Assembly (NCBI RefSeq): GCF_025290915.1
Contig: NZ_JAOCQE010000012.1
Coordinates: 1-62,510 of the forward strand
Source: Streptomyces sp. 15-116A
GTDB lineage: Bacteria; Actinomycetota; Actinomycetes; Streptomycetales; Streptomycetaceae
Direction of reading: 5' to 3'
DNA length: 62,510 nucleotides
Both the position numbers and the translations under genes were made by a program. Positions within the stretch are counted from its first letter, which is position 1. Every line of letters begins with the position of its first letter. The notes below the pieces were generated by a model. That model searched no databases. It saw nothing but the letters and a program-made list of their open reading frames with translations, and was not told the DNA's origin. Positions 34,684 to 43,259 of this stretch are shown one piece after another.

Positions 34684-35967
34684 ATGCGAATCTCCACGTC
34701 ACTCCGTACGCACCCCGCCGTGCTCGCCATTCCCTTTGTCGGGGTCTTCTTCTGCTATGTCTTTCTGACCAGCACCCGGCGTATCGAGCACCTCGTAGAT
34801 CTGCCCTGGGCGGCGCAGGCGGCGTCGTACGCGGTGCACGCGCCGTTCCCCATGGCTGCTGCGGCCGCGGCCGGGCTGAGTGCTGTGGAGGCGACCCGGC
34901 TCAAGGCGCTGGGCACATGGGAGTTGGGCAGCGCCAAGCCCACCTGGCGTATTGCAGTGCAGCCCATCCTGATCACGGTCGGGTCGCTTTCGGTGCTGAC
35001 CGCCGGTGTCATGGCAGGCGGGCTGTGGGTGGTCGGCGTCTTCCCTGATCTGTACGCGCTGCAGCTCATGGGCATCGTGGTGGTCCTGCTCACCGCCCAC
35101 GCCGTCATCGGATTCGTCATCGGGTACAGGCTTCACGCGCTGTACTCCGCGCCCCTTGTGGCGGTGGCGGTCTTCACCGGCATCAGCTTTCCGCTCGGTA
35201 CGGACCGCTTCTGGGCGCACCATGTCACCGGGTCGATCGGCTGGGTGGGATTCGGCGAGGCGTACTCGCCGGCCATGACGGCAGCCGCGATTCTTCCCAC
35301 GGCCGGTCTGGCCATTGCCTGCGTCGCACTGGCGGGCCCCCGCCGCATCCATGTCCGCTCGGTCGCCCTGGCACTCGTCGTCGCCGTCGGCGGCCTGCTC
35401 GGCGCCTACGGCATCACCATGGACTGGCGGTCGGTTCCCCCGACCTCCAAGGGACTGGCCCCTGTGACCTGTTCGGGGAACAAGCCCACGCTGTGTCTGC
35501 CGGAGGCCGGATCCGATCACCTCGGCGAAGTCCGGGCCAGGCTCGCGGAGATGACGGGCCGCTTGAAGGCACGGGGCATTATCGCCCAGGAACCCCGGCG
35601 TATCACCGACAGCGCCGTGGCGGACGTTCCCCAGATCGACACGACCGGACGGGACTGGACACTCGCCCTCGGCCCGGGCGACGCGGACCAGGTTCTCCGG
35701 GAGAACATCGCCATCTCCGTCGTCGGCATGCCCTGCGAGAAGCCGGACTGGGACATCCTGCACTTCAACACCCTCTGGGTGGCCCAGACGATCGGCGTAG
35801 AGGACGACTACCTGGCGTGGCTCTCCCGGGAGACCCAAGAGTTCAGCCAGGGCCAGACCAGGGATCAGCTCCTGACCGAGACAGCCCGAGTGAGCAAGCT
35901 GCCTCCGCAGGAACAGAAGGCCTGGTATGCGCAGCAGCTCCGGTCCGCCTGCCAGGCAGGTCGCTGA
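34684..35967 (+). CDS. ABC-exporter membrane protein with C-terminal soluble domain
   Basis: The 427 residues comprise six membrane helices (within about 10-245) and a soluble C-terminal domain of some 170 residues. That domain starts near TSKGLAPVTCSGNKPTLCLPEAG and contains DWDILHFNTLWVAQTIG. It lies two bases ahead of a second membrane protein, which abuts an ABC ATPase, so it is inferred to be a permease subunit with an extracytoplasmic domain. Two cysteines (TCSGN, LCLPEA) could form a disulfide outside. The domain may be DUF7224-like, but that is uncertain. I prefer the ATG at 34684. The GTG at 34657 lies inside the presumed promoter. Confidence 0.72.
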   Translation: MRISTSLRTHPAVLAIPFVGVFFCYVFLTSTRRIEHLVDLPWAAQAASYAVHAPFPMAAAAAAGLSAVEATRLKALGTWELGSAKPTWRIAVQPILITVGSLSVLTAGVMAGGLWVVGVFPDLYALQLMGIVVVLLTAHAVIGFVIGYRLHALYSAPLVAVAVFTGISFPLGTDRFWAHHVTGSIGWVGFGEAYSPAMTAAAILPTAGLAIACVALAGPRRIHVRSVALALVVAVGGLLGAYGITMDWRSVPPTSKGLAPVTCSGNKPTLCLPEAGSDHLGEVRARLAEMTGRLKARGIIAQEPRRITDSAVADVPQIDTTGRDWTLALGPGDADQVLRENIAISVVGMPCEKPDWDILHFNTLWVAQTIGVEDDYLAWLSRETQEFSQGQTRDQLLTETARVSKLPPQEQKAWYAQQLRSACQAGR

Positions 35968-35969
35968 AC

Positions 35970-36557
35970 ATGATCTGGTGGCTGCGTCAGCGGGGAGCTC
36001 TCGGACTGCTGCCCGGCGCACTGCTCGCCTTCGTCCTGGGCGTCGGCGTGACCGGCGGTGTGACCCTCGTCCTCCCCGCGTTCATCGGGCACTACGCGAC
36101 GGTTACGGAGCTCAGCAACTTCGTGTCCCTCATCCCGAGCGTCTGCCTGATCGCCTGCCTCGAGAGGCGCATGTCCCCGGTGGAACGCTCCGCCGTCCGC
36201 CGACTCGACGCCAGGGACGTCACGCTGGTGTCCGGCTGCGCGCTGCTCGCCACAGCGTCGGCCGCGGCCCTGGCCCTCCTGGGCTCGGCGGCCGCGCTGA
36301 CGGCCGCCCGGAACAACCTGCTGTTCTGTGGACTCGCCCTGGGCGCCTGGCCCTTGATGGGACACCGTGCGCCGTTGCTCTCCGTCTTCTGGATGATCCA
36401 GGCCATGTTCCTCGGCGGCCGGACCCGCGACGACCCCTACCCCTGGGTGATCGTCACCGAGGAGTCCCACGTCCCCCATGCCGCCCTCGGCGCCGCCGCC
36501 GTCTTCCTGACCGGGCTTGTCTCTCTCATCTGCTTCGCACCGAGGACCGACCGATGA
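35970..36557 (+). CDS. ABC-transporter integral membrane protein
   Basis: This 195-residue protein has five to six hydrophobic helices and short loops, starting MIWWLRQRGALGLLPGALLAF. It has no recognisable permease motif. Its position between the larger permease (two bases upstream) and the ATPase (ATGA overlap downstream) makes it a second membrane subunit of the same exporter. A partial CAGG ribosome-binding site lies before the ATG. Confidence 0.75.
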   Translation: MIWWLRQRGALGLLPGALLAFVLGVGVTGGVTLVLPAFIGHYATVTELSNFVSLIPSVCLIACLERRMSPVERSAVRRLDARDVTLVSGCALLATASAAALALLGSAAALTAARNNLLFCGLALGAWPLMGHRAPLLSVFWMIQAMFLGGRTRDDPYPWVIVTEESHVPHAALGAAAVFLTGLVSLICFAPRTDR

Positions 36558-37303
36558 CTCTGCTGCTCCACCGCGTCACCTTCCGCTACCGCCGCTGGGA
36601 CCGCCCCGTTCTCTCCGACTTCAGCTACGAAGTGCCGGACGGCGGGCTGACGATCCTGCTCGGCCCCAACGGAGCGGGCAAGTCGACCATGCTGTCCCTC
36701 CTGGCCGGGACGGTGAGTCCTCTCGCCGGGCGCGTCCTTCTCGCCGACTCGTCCCTCAGCTCCGCCAGCCGTGAATACCGCCGCCACGTGGCCTGGCTGC
36801 CCCAGCGGGTGCCGACGTCACGGCAGCTCACCGCCCGCGAGTACGTGGCCTACGTCGCCTGGCTGAAGGGCGAGAACCGCACCAGCGCGTGGCAACGCGC
36901 GGGAACCGTCCTCGACCAGGTGGGCCTCGCGGAGCAGAGCGGCCAGAAGACGGCCAAGCTCTCCGGGGGCCAACTCCGCCGTGTCGGCATCGCCTGCGCG
37001 CTCGCCCACGACGCCCGCGTCATCCTCCTCGACGAGCCCACGGCCGGCCTCGATCCCCACCAGCGCACGGTGTTCCGGGACGTGGTGCGGAAGGTCGCCG
37101 CGCGGATCCCGGTGCTGATGTCCACCCACGACATCGCCGACCTCGCCGACGAGGCGGACACCGTCTCCCTCATGGACCGTGGCCGCATTCTCCACCACGG
37201 TGGAACCCAGAGCTTCCTGGACCACGCACGCCCCGACGCAGCGCCGGGCCGCCAGGCCGAGTCCGCGTACTCCGTTCTCATGGGGCTCGACGGCACCCCC
37301 TGA
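36554..37303 (+). CDS. ABC transporter ATP-binding protein
   Basis: This 249-residue ATPase has Walker A GPNGAGKST, the signature LSGGQLRR, Walker B VILLDEPTAGLD and the switch histidine in MSTHDIADLADEAD. The N-terminus MTLLLHRVTFRYRRWDRPVLSDF is typical of drug- or peptide-export ATPases. The ATG overlaps the upstream stop. The stop codon is directly followed by the stop of the convergent DUF397 gene (TGATCA). It drives the two preceding membrane proteins. The substrate is unknown. Confidence 0.92.
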   Translation: MTLLLHRVTFRYRRWDRPVLSDFSYEVPDGGLTILLGPNGAGKSTMLSLLAGTVSPLAGRVLLADSSLSSASREYRRHVAWLPQRVPTSRQLTAREYVAYVAWLKGENRTSAWQRAGTVLDQVGLAEQSGQKTAKLSGGQLRRVGIACALAHDARVILLDEPTAGLDPHQRTVFRDVVRKVAARIPVLMSTHDIADLADEADTVSLMDRGRILHHGGTQSFLDHARPDAAPGRQAESAYSVLMGLDGTP

Positions 37304-37504
37304 TCAGGTGCGCGCCCCAACGGTACGTATGAACTCCGTCCAGGCCGCCGACCCGACGACGATCACTGGACCGCCGTCCACCTTGCTGTCCCGGACGGGT
37401 ACGACGCCGGGCAGTTCGGAGGCGACTTCCACGCAGCTGCCTCCGTTGCCGTCGCTGTACGTGCTCTTGCGCCAACGGGCGTTGCTCAGGTCGTACTCGC
37501 GCAT
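37304..37504 (-). CDS. DUF397 domain protein
   Basis: This 66-residue DUF397 protein has the typical ARWRKSTYSDGNGGSCVEVA and late VRDSKVDGGPVIVV. In Streptomyces, DUF397 proteins pair with XRE/DUF5753 regulators, as here. The ATG lies inside the 3' end of the regulator gene (19-bp overlap), so the pair is translationally coupled. Members such as BldB-associated systems modulate development. The specific role is unknown. Confidence 0.92.
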   Translation of the reverse strand: MREYDLSNARWRKSTYSDGNGGSCVEVASELPGVVPVRDSKVDGGPVIVVGSAAWTEFIRTVGART

Positions 37505-38319
37505 CGTCTGTGGTCCTTCGTGGCCGATTCGATCAGGGCCAGGGACGCCTCAGGGGACAGCGCGGCGGCCCTGAGCAGATCGTATGCCGCGTGTGTTCGC
37601 TTCACCACGGCAGGATCGTCGAGCAGGTTCCCCGAATACACGGCTTCTGTATAGGCAGTTGGCGGCGCGTCGTCGAACTCCATGAGCACCACCATCCCGT
37701 TCATGAGCGCGTACGCCCCCGCCACGGTCGGCAGTACCTGAACCACCGCCGTGCGCGCACGTGCGACCGCCGCCACGTGCTCGAGCTGCTCAGCCATCAC
37801 CGCGTGCCCGCCGACCGGAACGCGGAGCACGTTCTCGTGGAGGATCACCCAGTACTTCGGGCGGGTCGCGTCCTTGAGGATCCGGGCTCGCTCGATCCTG
37901 CCGGACACCTTCTCCTCGATGTATTCGTCCGGAGCGAGCGGATTCATGGCGAGCGTGACCGAGCGTGCGTACTCCGGGGTCTGGAGAAGTCCCGGCACCA
38001 GCGTGGGCGCGAACTCGGAGATACTCGTCGCCAGCGCTTCCAGCTCGGCCGCCCTCGCGAAGTAATCCGCATACCGCCGATCGTCAATCAGCTTCCTGCA
38101 CAGCCGCTCGAAAATACCGTCGGTTTGCAGGATCTCGTCGATCCGCTGGGCCACGTCCAATTGCGGTTTGCGAATGGCCTGTTCGAACTGGCCGATATAG
38201 CCGCCCGACACGAACACCCGCGCACCCAGCTCCACCTGCGTCAGCCCGGCCTCCTCCCGCCGGCGCTTGAGCTCCGCGCCGAAGAACTCCCACGCCGCCT
38301 GGCGCGAACCGTTGGCCAT
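37486..38319 (-). CDS. XRE-family regulator with DUF5753
   Basis: This 277-residue protein has an N-terminal XRE helix-turn-helix (about residues 13-70: RREEAGLTQVELGARVFVSGGYIGQFE). A DUF5753 domain follows (about 95-270), with the typical VPGLLQTPEYAR and EENVLRVP-like ILHENVLRVPVGG. It is the regulator of the DUF397 pair. The ATG follows GGGG. It is divergent from two small genes, and the 116-bp gap must hold both promoters. Many such pairs act as antitoxin-like or developmental regulators. Confidence 0.92.
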   Translation of the reverse strand: MANGSRQAAWEFFGAELKRRREEAGLTQVELGARVFVSGGYIGQFEQAIRKPQLDVAQRIDEILQTDGIFERLCRKLIDDRRYADYFARAAELEALATSISEFAPTLVPGLLQTPEYARSVTLAMNPLAPDEYIEEKVSGRIERARILKDATRPKYWVILHENVLRVPVGGHAVMAEQLEHVAAVARARTAVVQVLPTVAGAYALMNGMVVLMEFDDAPPTAYTEAVYSGNLLDDPAVVKRTHAAYDLLRAAALSPEASLALIESATKDHRRCASTT

Positions 38320-38435
38320 TGATCAACCCCTTTGTGCAGCACGGTAGTTGTAGTGCGCAAAACTCTTCCGAGTGTAGGGGCGGAGCCGCACCGTTGGGGT
38401 GTGATGAGTGAAAGTCGAAAAGGGAGGGGATCAGC

Positions 38436-38642
38436 GTGACGGCACGACACTCGGCGTTCTGCGTCGAAGAAGCGGAGGAAGTGGTGAAGGAATTGCGGGC
38501 GGCACTCGCGAAGGCCGGAATTACTCTGCCGTCACTCGGGTTGGACCCGGTGAGTCTTGCGCGAGAGGCGCCCTGTCCGCTCGTGGAATTGGGGCGGTGT
38601 TCCGTGGAGACGGCACGGCGACTCGCGGGGGTGGTGGCGTGA
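38436..38642 (+). CDS. Small helical hypothetical protein
   Basis: The 68 residues form a helical protein (EEAEEVVKELRAALAKAGITLPSLGLD). The GTG start has a strong GGGAGGGG upstream. The stop overlaps the GTG of the next gene (GTGA). Such small proteins commonly lie next to XRE/DUF397 pairs in Streptomyces. I do not know the function. Confidence 0.7.
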   Translation: MTARHSAFCVEEAEEVVKELRAALAKAGITLPSLGLDPVSLAREAPCPLVELGRCSVETARRLAGVVA

Positions 38643-38854
38643 GGCCGCCTGTCGGATCCCTCGTCGTGGACACCCGGAGCGAACGGGTCGGGGTCGTCAT
38701 GGGGCATCAGGGACCCTACGTCCAGCTCAGACCGTACGGCGGCGGCAAGGAGTGGGACGCCGACCCCGGCGCCGTACGGCAGGCGACCCCCGCCGAGCGG
38801 CTGCGCGCGGCGACGGCGTACGCCAATGCCCGGAGTCGCGGTGAGGTGCCCTGA
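38639..38854 (+). CDS. Small hypothetical protein, coupled to previous gene
   Basis: The 71 residues begin (GTG) RPPVGSLVVDTRSERVGVV, suggesting a small SH3-like beta barrel, and end in a helix. The family GSLVVDT...VGxVM...LRPxGGGxEWD is recurrent beside DUF397 systems. It is translationally coupled to the preceding gene and ends 21 bp before recO. Confidence 0.72.
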   Translation: MRPPVGSLVVDTRSERVGVVMGHQGPYVQLRPYGGGKEWDADPGAVRQATPAERLRAATAYANARSRGEVP

Positions 38855-38875
38855 GCGTGGGCGACAATGGGTGCC

Positions 38876-39622
38876 ATGAGTCTGTTCCGCGACGACGGCA
38901 TCGTGCTGCGCACCCAGAAGCTGGGTGAGGCGGACCGGATCATCACCTTGCTCACACGCGGTCACGGACGCGTACGCGCCGTGGCGAGAGGCGTGCGCCG
39001 GACGAAGTCGAAGTTCGGTGCGCGCCTCGAACCGTTCTCGCACGTCGACGTGCAGTTCTTCGCCAAGGGGAGCGAGCTGGTCGGGCGCGGACTGCCGCTG
39101 TGCACGCAGAGCGAGACGATCGCGCCGTACGGTGCCGGGATCGTCAGCGACTACGCCCGGTACACCGCCGGGACGGCCATGCTGGAGACCGCCGAGCGGT
39201 TCACCGATCACGAGGGTGAGCCGGCGGTGCAGCAGTATCTGCTGCTCGTGGGTGCGCTGCGGACCCTCGCCCGGGGCGAGCACGCGCCCTCCCTCGTCCT
39301 CGACGCGTTCCTGCTGCGGTCCCTCGCCGTCAACGGGTACGCCCCCAGCTTCGGTGACTGCGCGAAGTGCGGGATGCCCGGTCCGAACCGGTTCTTCTCG
39401 GTCGCCTCCGGTGGTTCCGTCTGCGGGGACTGCCGAGTGCCCGGCAGCGTCGTACCCTCGCCGCAGACCCTGGAACTCCTCGGTGCGCTGCTCACGGGAG
39501 ACTGGGAGACCGCGGACGCGTGCGAGCCGCGGTATGTGCGGGAGGGGAGCGGGCTGGTGTCCGCGTACCTGCACTGGCATCTGGAGCGGGGGCTGCGCTC
39601 GCTCCGGTACGTCGAGAAGTAA
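38876..39622 (+). CDS. recO: DNA repair protein RecO
   Basis: This 248-residue RecO is the mediator that loads RecA at gaps. The N-terminal OB fold (about 1-80) begins MSLFRDDGIVLRTQKLGEADRI. A helical domain follows, with a zinc-finger-like CAKCGMPG...CGDCRVPG pair (about residues 165-190). I chose the ATG at 38876. An in-frame ATG at 38867 adds three residues. It precedes uppS, as in mycobacteria. Confidence 0.95.
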   Translation: MSLFRDDGIVLRTQKLGEADRIITLLTRGHGRVRAVARGVRRTKSKFGARLEPFSHVDVQFFAKGSELVGRGLPLCTQSETIAPYGAGIVSDYARYTAGTAMLETAERFTDHEGEPAVQQYLLLVGALRTLARGEHAPSLVLDAFLLRSLAVNGYAPSFGDCAKCGMPGPNRFFSVASGGSVCGDCRVPGSVVPSPQTLELLGALLTGDWETADACEPRYVREGSGLVSAYLHWHLERGLRSLRYVEK

Positions 39623-39652
39623 GCGCAAGTCGTTTAAGGAGACGAGAGACAC

Positions 39653-40489
39653 ATGGCCGTACGCGGGTTCCTGGGGCGTCAGCGCCGGGAGTACAGGACG
39701 CCGGAACCGCACCCCTCCGGCGCGCGGCCGCCGAAGCTCCCCGGGGAGCTGGTCCCGAACCATGTGGCGATCGTCATGGACGGCAACGGGCGCTGGGCCA
39801 AGGAGCGCGGGCTGCCGCGGACCGAGGGGCACAAGGTCGGGGCCGAGCGGGTGCTGGACGTGCTCCAGGGCGCCATCGAGATGGGCGTGGGGGCGATCTC
39901 GCTGTACGCCTTCTCCACCGAGAACTGGAAGCGGTCGCCGGACGAGGTGCGCTTCCTGATGAACTTCAACCGTGACTTCATCCGCAAGACCCGGGATCAA
40001 CTGGACGAGCTGGGGATCCGGGTGCGGTGGGTCGGGCGGATGCCCAAGCTGTGGAAGTCCGTCGCCAAGGAGTTGCAGGTCGCTCAGGAGCAGACCAAGG
40101 ACAACGACCGGCTGACGCTGTACTTCTGCATGAACTACGGCGGGCGCGCGGAGATCGCGGACGCGGCGCAGGCGCTTGCGGAGGATGTGCGGGCGGGGCG
40201 TCTCGATCCGTCCAAGGTGACGGAGAAGACGTTCGCGAAGTATCTGTACTACCCGGACATGCCGGATGTGGATCTGTTCCTGCGGCCCAGTGGCGAGCAG
40301 CGGACCTCCAACTATCTGCTGTGGCAGAGCGCTTACGCCGAGATGGTCTTCCAGGATGTGCTGTGGCCGGACTTCGACCGGCGTGATCTGTGGCGGGCGT
40401 GCCTGGAATTCGCCTCGCGGGACCGGCGGTTCGGTGGGGCCATCCCGAACGAGGAACTGCTGGCCATGGAGGGCAGGCAGCAGTCCTGA
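39653..40489 (+). CDS. uppS: Isoprenyl (undecaprenyl-type) diphosphate synthase
   Basis: This 278-residue cis-prenyltransferase makes the polyprenyl diphosphate carrier for cell-wall synthesis. The catalytic aspartate is in [17 protein letters not shown] (about D43). The downstream signatures [15 protein letters not shown] and [19 protein letters not shown] are complete. The first 35 residues are a basic, Pro-rich extension seen in actinobacterial members. AAGGAGACGAG precedes the ATG. It follows recO by 30 bp and is probably co-transcribed. Confidence 0.96.
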   Translation: MAVRGFLGRQRREYRTPEPHPSGARPPKLPGELVPNHVAIVMDGNGRWAKERGLPRTEGHKVGAERVLDVLQGAIEMGVGAISLYAFSTENWKRSPDEVRFLMNFNRDFIRKTRDQLDELGIRVRWVGRMPKLWKSVAKELQVAQEQTKDNDRLTLYFCMNYGGRAEIADAAQALAEDVRAGRLDPSKVTEKTFAKYLYYPDMPDVDLFLRPSGEQRTSNYLLWQSAYAEMVFQDVLWPDFDRRDLWRACLEFASRDRRFGGAIPNEELLAMEGRQQS

Positions 40490-40510
40490 CGGACGGTACG
40501 ATCCCGCCTC

Positions 40511-41050
40511 ATGGTCATGGACATGGGGCGGGATGCCGCGCAGGACGAGAGCGTGGTCGAACTGACATACCAGCCGACGGTGGGGGACCTCACCCAGGCG
40601 CTGTGGGCGCGGCTACGGGCCAGCCGGGCGGGACGTTTCCAGCGGTGGATGCCCGGCATCGCCGCGGTGCTGGCCGCTCTGTACGCGGCCCTCGCCCTTG
40701 CGGGCGGTGACTGGGAGCCCTTGTTCTTCGTCTGGATGCTTTTCCTGGCCGTCCTGGCACCGCTCACGCCCTGGCTCCAGGCCCGCCAGTTCCAGCGTCT
40801 CGCCGCACGGCAAGGCACGTTCCGCGTGGCGGTGTCGGACGCCGGGCTGAGCGTGGTCACCGACACCAGCACGACGACGATGAACTGGCTGGCGATGCCG
40901 CGCTTCGCGGAGACCCGTGATGTGTTCGTCCTGCTCAGCGGCGACAACAAGGCCGTCGGCGTGACCGTGCTCCCCAAGCGGGGGATTCAGGGCCCGGACG
41001 GCGCCGACCGGCTGCGGGCGGTCCTGGACCGCCATCTGACCCGCGTCTGA
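40511..41050 (+). CDS. YcxB-like membrane protein
   Basis: The 179 residues show two transmembrane helices (about 53-65 and 70-90) and a C-terminal YcxB-type domain. Typical sequence is FRVAVSDAGLSVVTDTSTTTMNWLAMPRFAETRDVFVLL. YcxB-like proteins are of unknown function, and the C-terminal domain faces the cytoplasm. Several in-frame ATGs (40511, 40517, 40523) occur. TACGAT just upstream could be a -10 for a leaderless start. It is convergent with zur. Confidence 0.8.
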   Translation: MVMDMGRDAAQDESVVELTYQPTVGDLTQALWARLRASRAGRFQRWMPGIAAVLAALYAALALAGGDWEPLFFVWMLFLAVLAPLTPWLQARQFQRLAARQGTFRVAVSDAGLSVVTDTSTTTMNWLAMPRFAETRDVFVLLSGDNKAVGVTVLPKRGIQGPDGADRLRAVLDRHLTRV

Positions 41051-41082
41051 GAGCCGGGCTCAGTCCTGAGAGCCGGGCTCAG
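41047..41082. repeat. Tandem 17-bp hairpin between convergent genes
   Basis: CTGAGAGCCGGGCTCAG occurs at 41047-41063 and 41066-41082. Each copy can form a GAGCC-G-GGCTC hairpin. The first copy contains the YcxB-gene stop and the second overlaps the zur stop. It is probably a bidirectional terminator formed by duplication. Confidence 0.65.
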
Positions 41083-41498
41083 CCCTTCGCCGCCCGCGCG
41101 CACTCCGCGCACGTGCCGAAGATTTCCACCGTGTGGGCCACGTTGACGTAGCCGTGTTCCGCGGCGATGGCCTCCGCCCACTTCTCCACCGCGGGGCCTT
41201 CCACCTCCACCGCCTTGCCGCAGCCGCGGCAGACCAGGTGGTGGTGGTGGTCGCCGGTGGAGCAGCGGCGGTAGACGGACTCGCCGTCGGCGGTGCGCAG
41301 GACGTCGACCTCGCCGGCGTCGGCGAGGGACTGCAGGGTGCGGTAGACCGTGGTGAGACCGACCGAGTCGCCCTTGTGCTTGAGCATGTCGTGGAGTTCC
41401 TGCGCGCTGCGGAACTCGTCGACCTCCTGGAGCGCAGCCGCCACTGCGGCACGCTGCCGGGTGGCGCGGCCCTTCACGGGCGGTCCTGCGGTCGTCAC
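41079..41498 (-). CDS. zur: Zinc uptake regulator Zur (Fur family)
   Basis: This 139-residue Fur-family repressor begins (GTG) TTAGPPVKGRATRQRAA, matching Streptomyces Zur. It has the winged-helix VGLTTVYRTLQSLADAGEVD, regulatory metal site DHHHHLVCRGC, and C-terminal structural cysteines CAECARA. GAGGAGG precedes the GTG. With zinc bound it represses the znuABC operon that follows on the same strand upstream of the ORF order, and it is inferred to bind the box at 44230-44245. Confidence 0.93.
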   Translation of the reverse strand: MTTAGPPVKGRATRQRAAVAAALQEVDEFRSAQELHDMLKHKGDSVGLTTVYRTLQSLADAGEVDVLRTADGESVYRRCSTGDHHHHLVCRGCGKAVEVEGPAVEKWAEAIAAEHGYVNVAHTVEIFGTCAECARAAKG

Positions 41499-41569
41499 CG
41501 GTTGCCTCCTCGCCTCTGCTACTGCCCGGGCCATTGTGCCAGCCCGGACAGAGCGCGGTCGGACGTCGC

Positions 41570-42472
41570 TCAGACGCCGACCTCGTCCCCGGACTTCCGG
41601 GTGGCCGGAATCGTGCACTCCGCGGGGTCTCCCGTGGGGTGCGCCGCGGCCAGCGCGCGGGCACGGCGGCGGGCCAGCGGGGTGGCCAGCGCCGTGAGGG
41701 CGATGAACGCGGCGATGGTCAGCAGCACGATCGTCGCGCCGGGCGGAACGTCCTGGTAGTACGAGGTGACCGTGCCGCCGAGGGTCACGCTCACGCCGAT
41801 CGCGACGGAGATCGCGAACGTGGCCGCGAAGCTGCGGCTGAGCTGCTGGGCCGCCGCGACGGGTACGACCATCAGCGCGCTCACCAGGAGCAGGCCCACC
41901 ACGCGCATCGCGACGGTCACCGTCACCGCCGCCGTGACGGCCGTGAGCAGGTTCAGCAGCCGCACCGGCAGGCCGGTGACCCGAGCGAACTCCTCGTCCT
42001 GGCTGACCGCGAACAGCTGGCGGCGCAGCCCGAGTGTGACGAGGACCACGAAGGCGGCCAGGACGCAGATCGCCGTGACGTCGGACTCGGAGACCGTCGA
42101 GAGCGAGCCGAAGAGGTACGACGTGAGGTTCGCGTTGGAGCCGCCGGGCGCGAGGTTGATGAGCATGACGCCGCCCGCCATACCGCCGTAGAAGAGCATG
42201 GCGAGGGCGATGTCGCCGCGGGTGCGGCCGTACCAGCGGATCAGCTCCATCAGGACCGCGCCGAGCACCGAGATCAGCGTGGCCACCCAGACCGGCGACC
42301 AGGACAGCAGGAAGCCGAGGCCCACGCCGGTCATCGCCACATGGCCGATGCCGTCGCCCATGAGGGCCTGGCGGCGCTGGACGAGGTAGATGCCGACCGC
42401 GGGGGCGGTGATGCCGACGAGGACGGCCGCCAGCAGGGCCCGCTGCATGAAGGCGTAGTTCAGGATTTCCAT
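41570..42472 (-). CDS. znuB: Zinc ABC transporter permease ZnuB
   Basis: This 300-residue ABC-3 family permease has eight or more helices, beginning MEILNYAFMQRALLAAVLVG. It contains the family MGDGIGHVAMTGVGLGF segment. It is the last gene of znuACB, its ATG touching the ATPase stop (TGATG). It ends 72 bp before the zur GTG. It moves Zn2+ across the membrane with ZnuA and ZnuC. Confidence 0.94.
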   Translation of the reverse strand: MEILNYAFMQRALLAAVLVGITAPAVGIYLVQRRQALMGDGIGHVAMTGVGLGFLLSWSPVWVATLISVLGAVLMELIRWYGRTRGDIALAMLFYGGMAGGVMLINLAPGGSNANLTSYLFGSLSTVSESDVTAICVLAAFVVLVTLGLRRQLFAVSQDEEFARVTGLPVRLLNLLTAVTAAVTVTVAMRVVGLLLVSALMVVPVAAAQQLSRSFAATFAISVAIGVSVTLGGTVTSYYQDVPPGATIVLLTIAAFIALTALATPLARRRARALAAAHPTGDPAECTIPATRKSGDEVGV

Positions 42473-43239
42473 CAGCTCAGCAGTCCCGTACGGATCGGTT
42501 CGGCGCCCGCGGGTGCGTGCGGGTGGACGTGGTCGTGGCCCGGCAGAGCGTGCTGGCCGACGGCCTTCGGCGGCGGGCCGTCGTGGACGACGCAGCCGTC
42601 GCGCAGGACGACCGCGCGGTCGATCAGCGGCTCCAGCGGGCCCAGTTCGTGCAGGACGAGCAGCACGGTGGCGCCCTCGGCGACCTGGCGCCGCAGGGTC
42701 TTCGCGAGCACTTCCTGGCTGGCGAGGTCCACGCCCGCCATCGGCTCGTCCATGATCAGCAGTTCGGGTGCGGCGGCGAGCGCGCGGGCGATCAGCACCC
42801 GCTGGTGCTGGCCGCCGGAGAGCGCGTCGACCGGGTCCTTCGCCCGGTCCGCCATGCCGACCAGCTCCAGGGCGTGCCGTACCGCCTCGCGGTCGGCCTT
42901 GCGGAAGACGCCGAAGCGGGTGCGGGCCAGGCGGCCCGAGGAGACGACCTCGGTCACCGTGGCCGGGACGCCGCCCGCGGCGGTCGTGCGCTGCGGCACG
43001 TAGCCGACGCGCGCCCAGTCGCGGAAGCGGCGGCGCGGGGTGCCGAACAGCTCGATCTCGCCGGCGCTGACCGGCACCTGGCCGATGATGCCGCGTACGG
43101 CCGTCGACTTGCCGGAGCCGTTGGCGCCGAGCAGGGCGACGACCTCACCGCGGTGCACGGTGAGGTCGATGCCGCGCAGGACGGGCCGCGAGCCCAGCTC
43201 GGCGCGGACGCCGCGCAGGGTGATGACGGGCTCGGTCAT
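42472..43239 (-). CDS. znuC: Zinc ABC transporter ATPase ZnuC
   Basis: This 255-residue ATPase has Walker A GANGSGKST, signature LSGGQHQR, Walker B LLIMDEPMAGVD and a switch histidine in LVLHELG. The C-terminus is His-rich (LPGHDHVHPHAPAG), which is common in zinc importers. The ATG at 43239 has AAGGAGG ideally spaced. An upstream ATG at 43263 is less likely. It is coupled to znuB by a one-base overlap. Confidence 0.94.
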   Translation of the reverse strand: MTEPVITLRGVRAELGSRPVLRGIDLTVHRGEVVALLGANGSGKSTAVRGIIGQVPVSAGEIELFGTPRRRFRDWARVGYVPQRTTAAGGVPATVTEVVSSGRLARTRFGVFRKADREAVRHALELVGMADRAKDPVDALSGGQHQRVLIARALAAAPELLIMDEPMAGVDLASQEVLAKTLRRQVAEGATVLLVLHELGPLEPLIDRAVVLRDGCVVHDGPPPKAVGQHALPGHDHVHPHAPAGAEPIRTGLLS

Positions 43240-43259
43240 GCCGTCCTCCTTCGGGTCGT

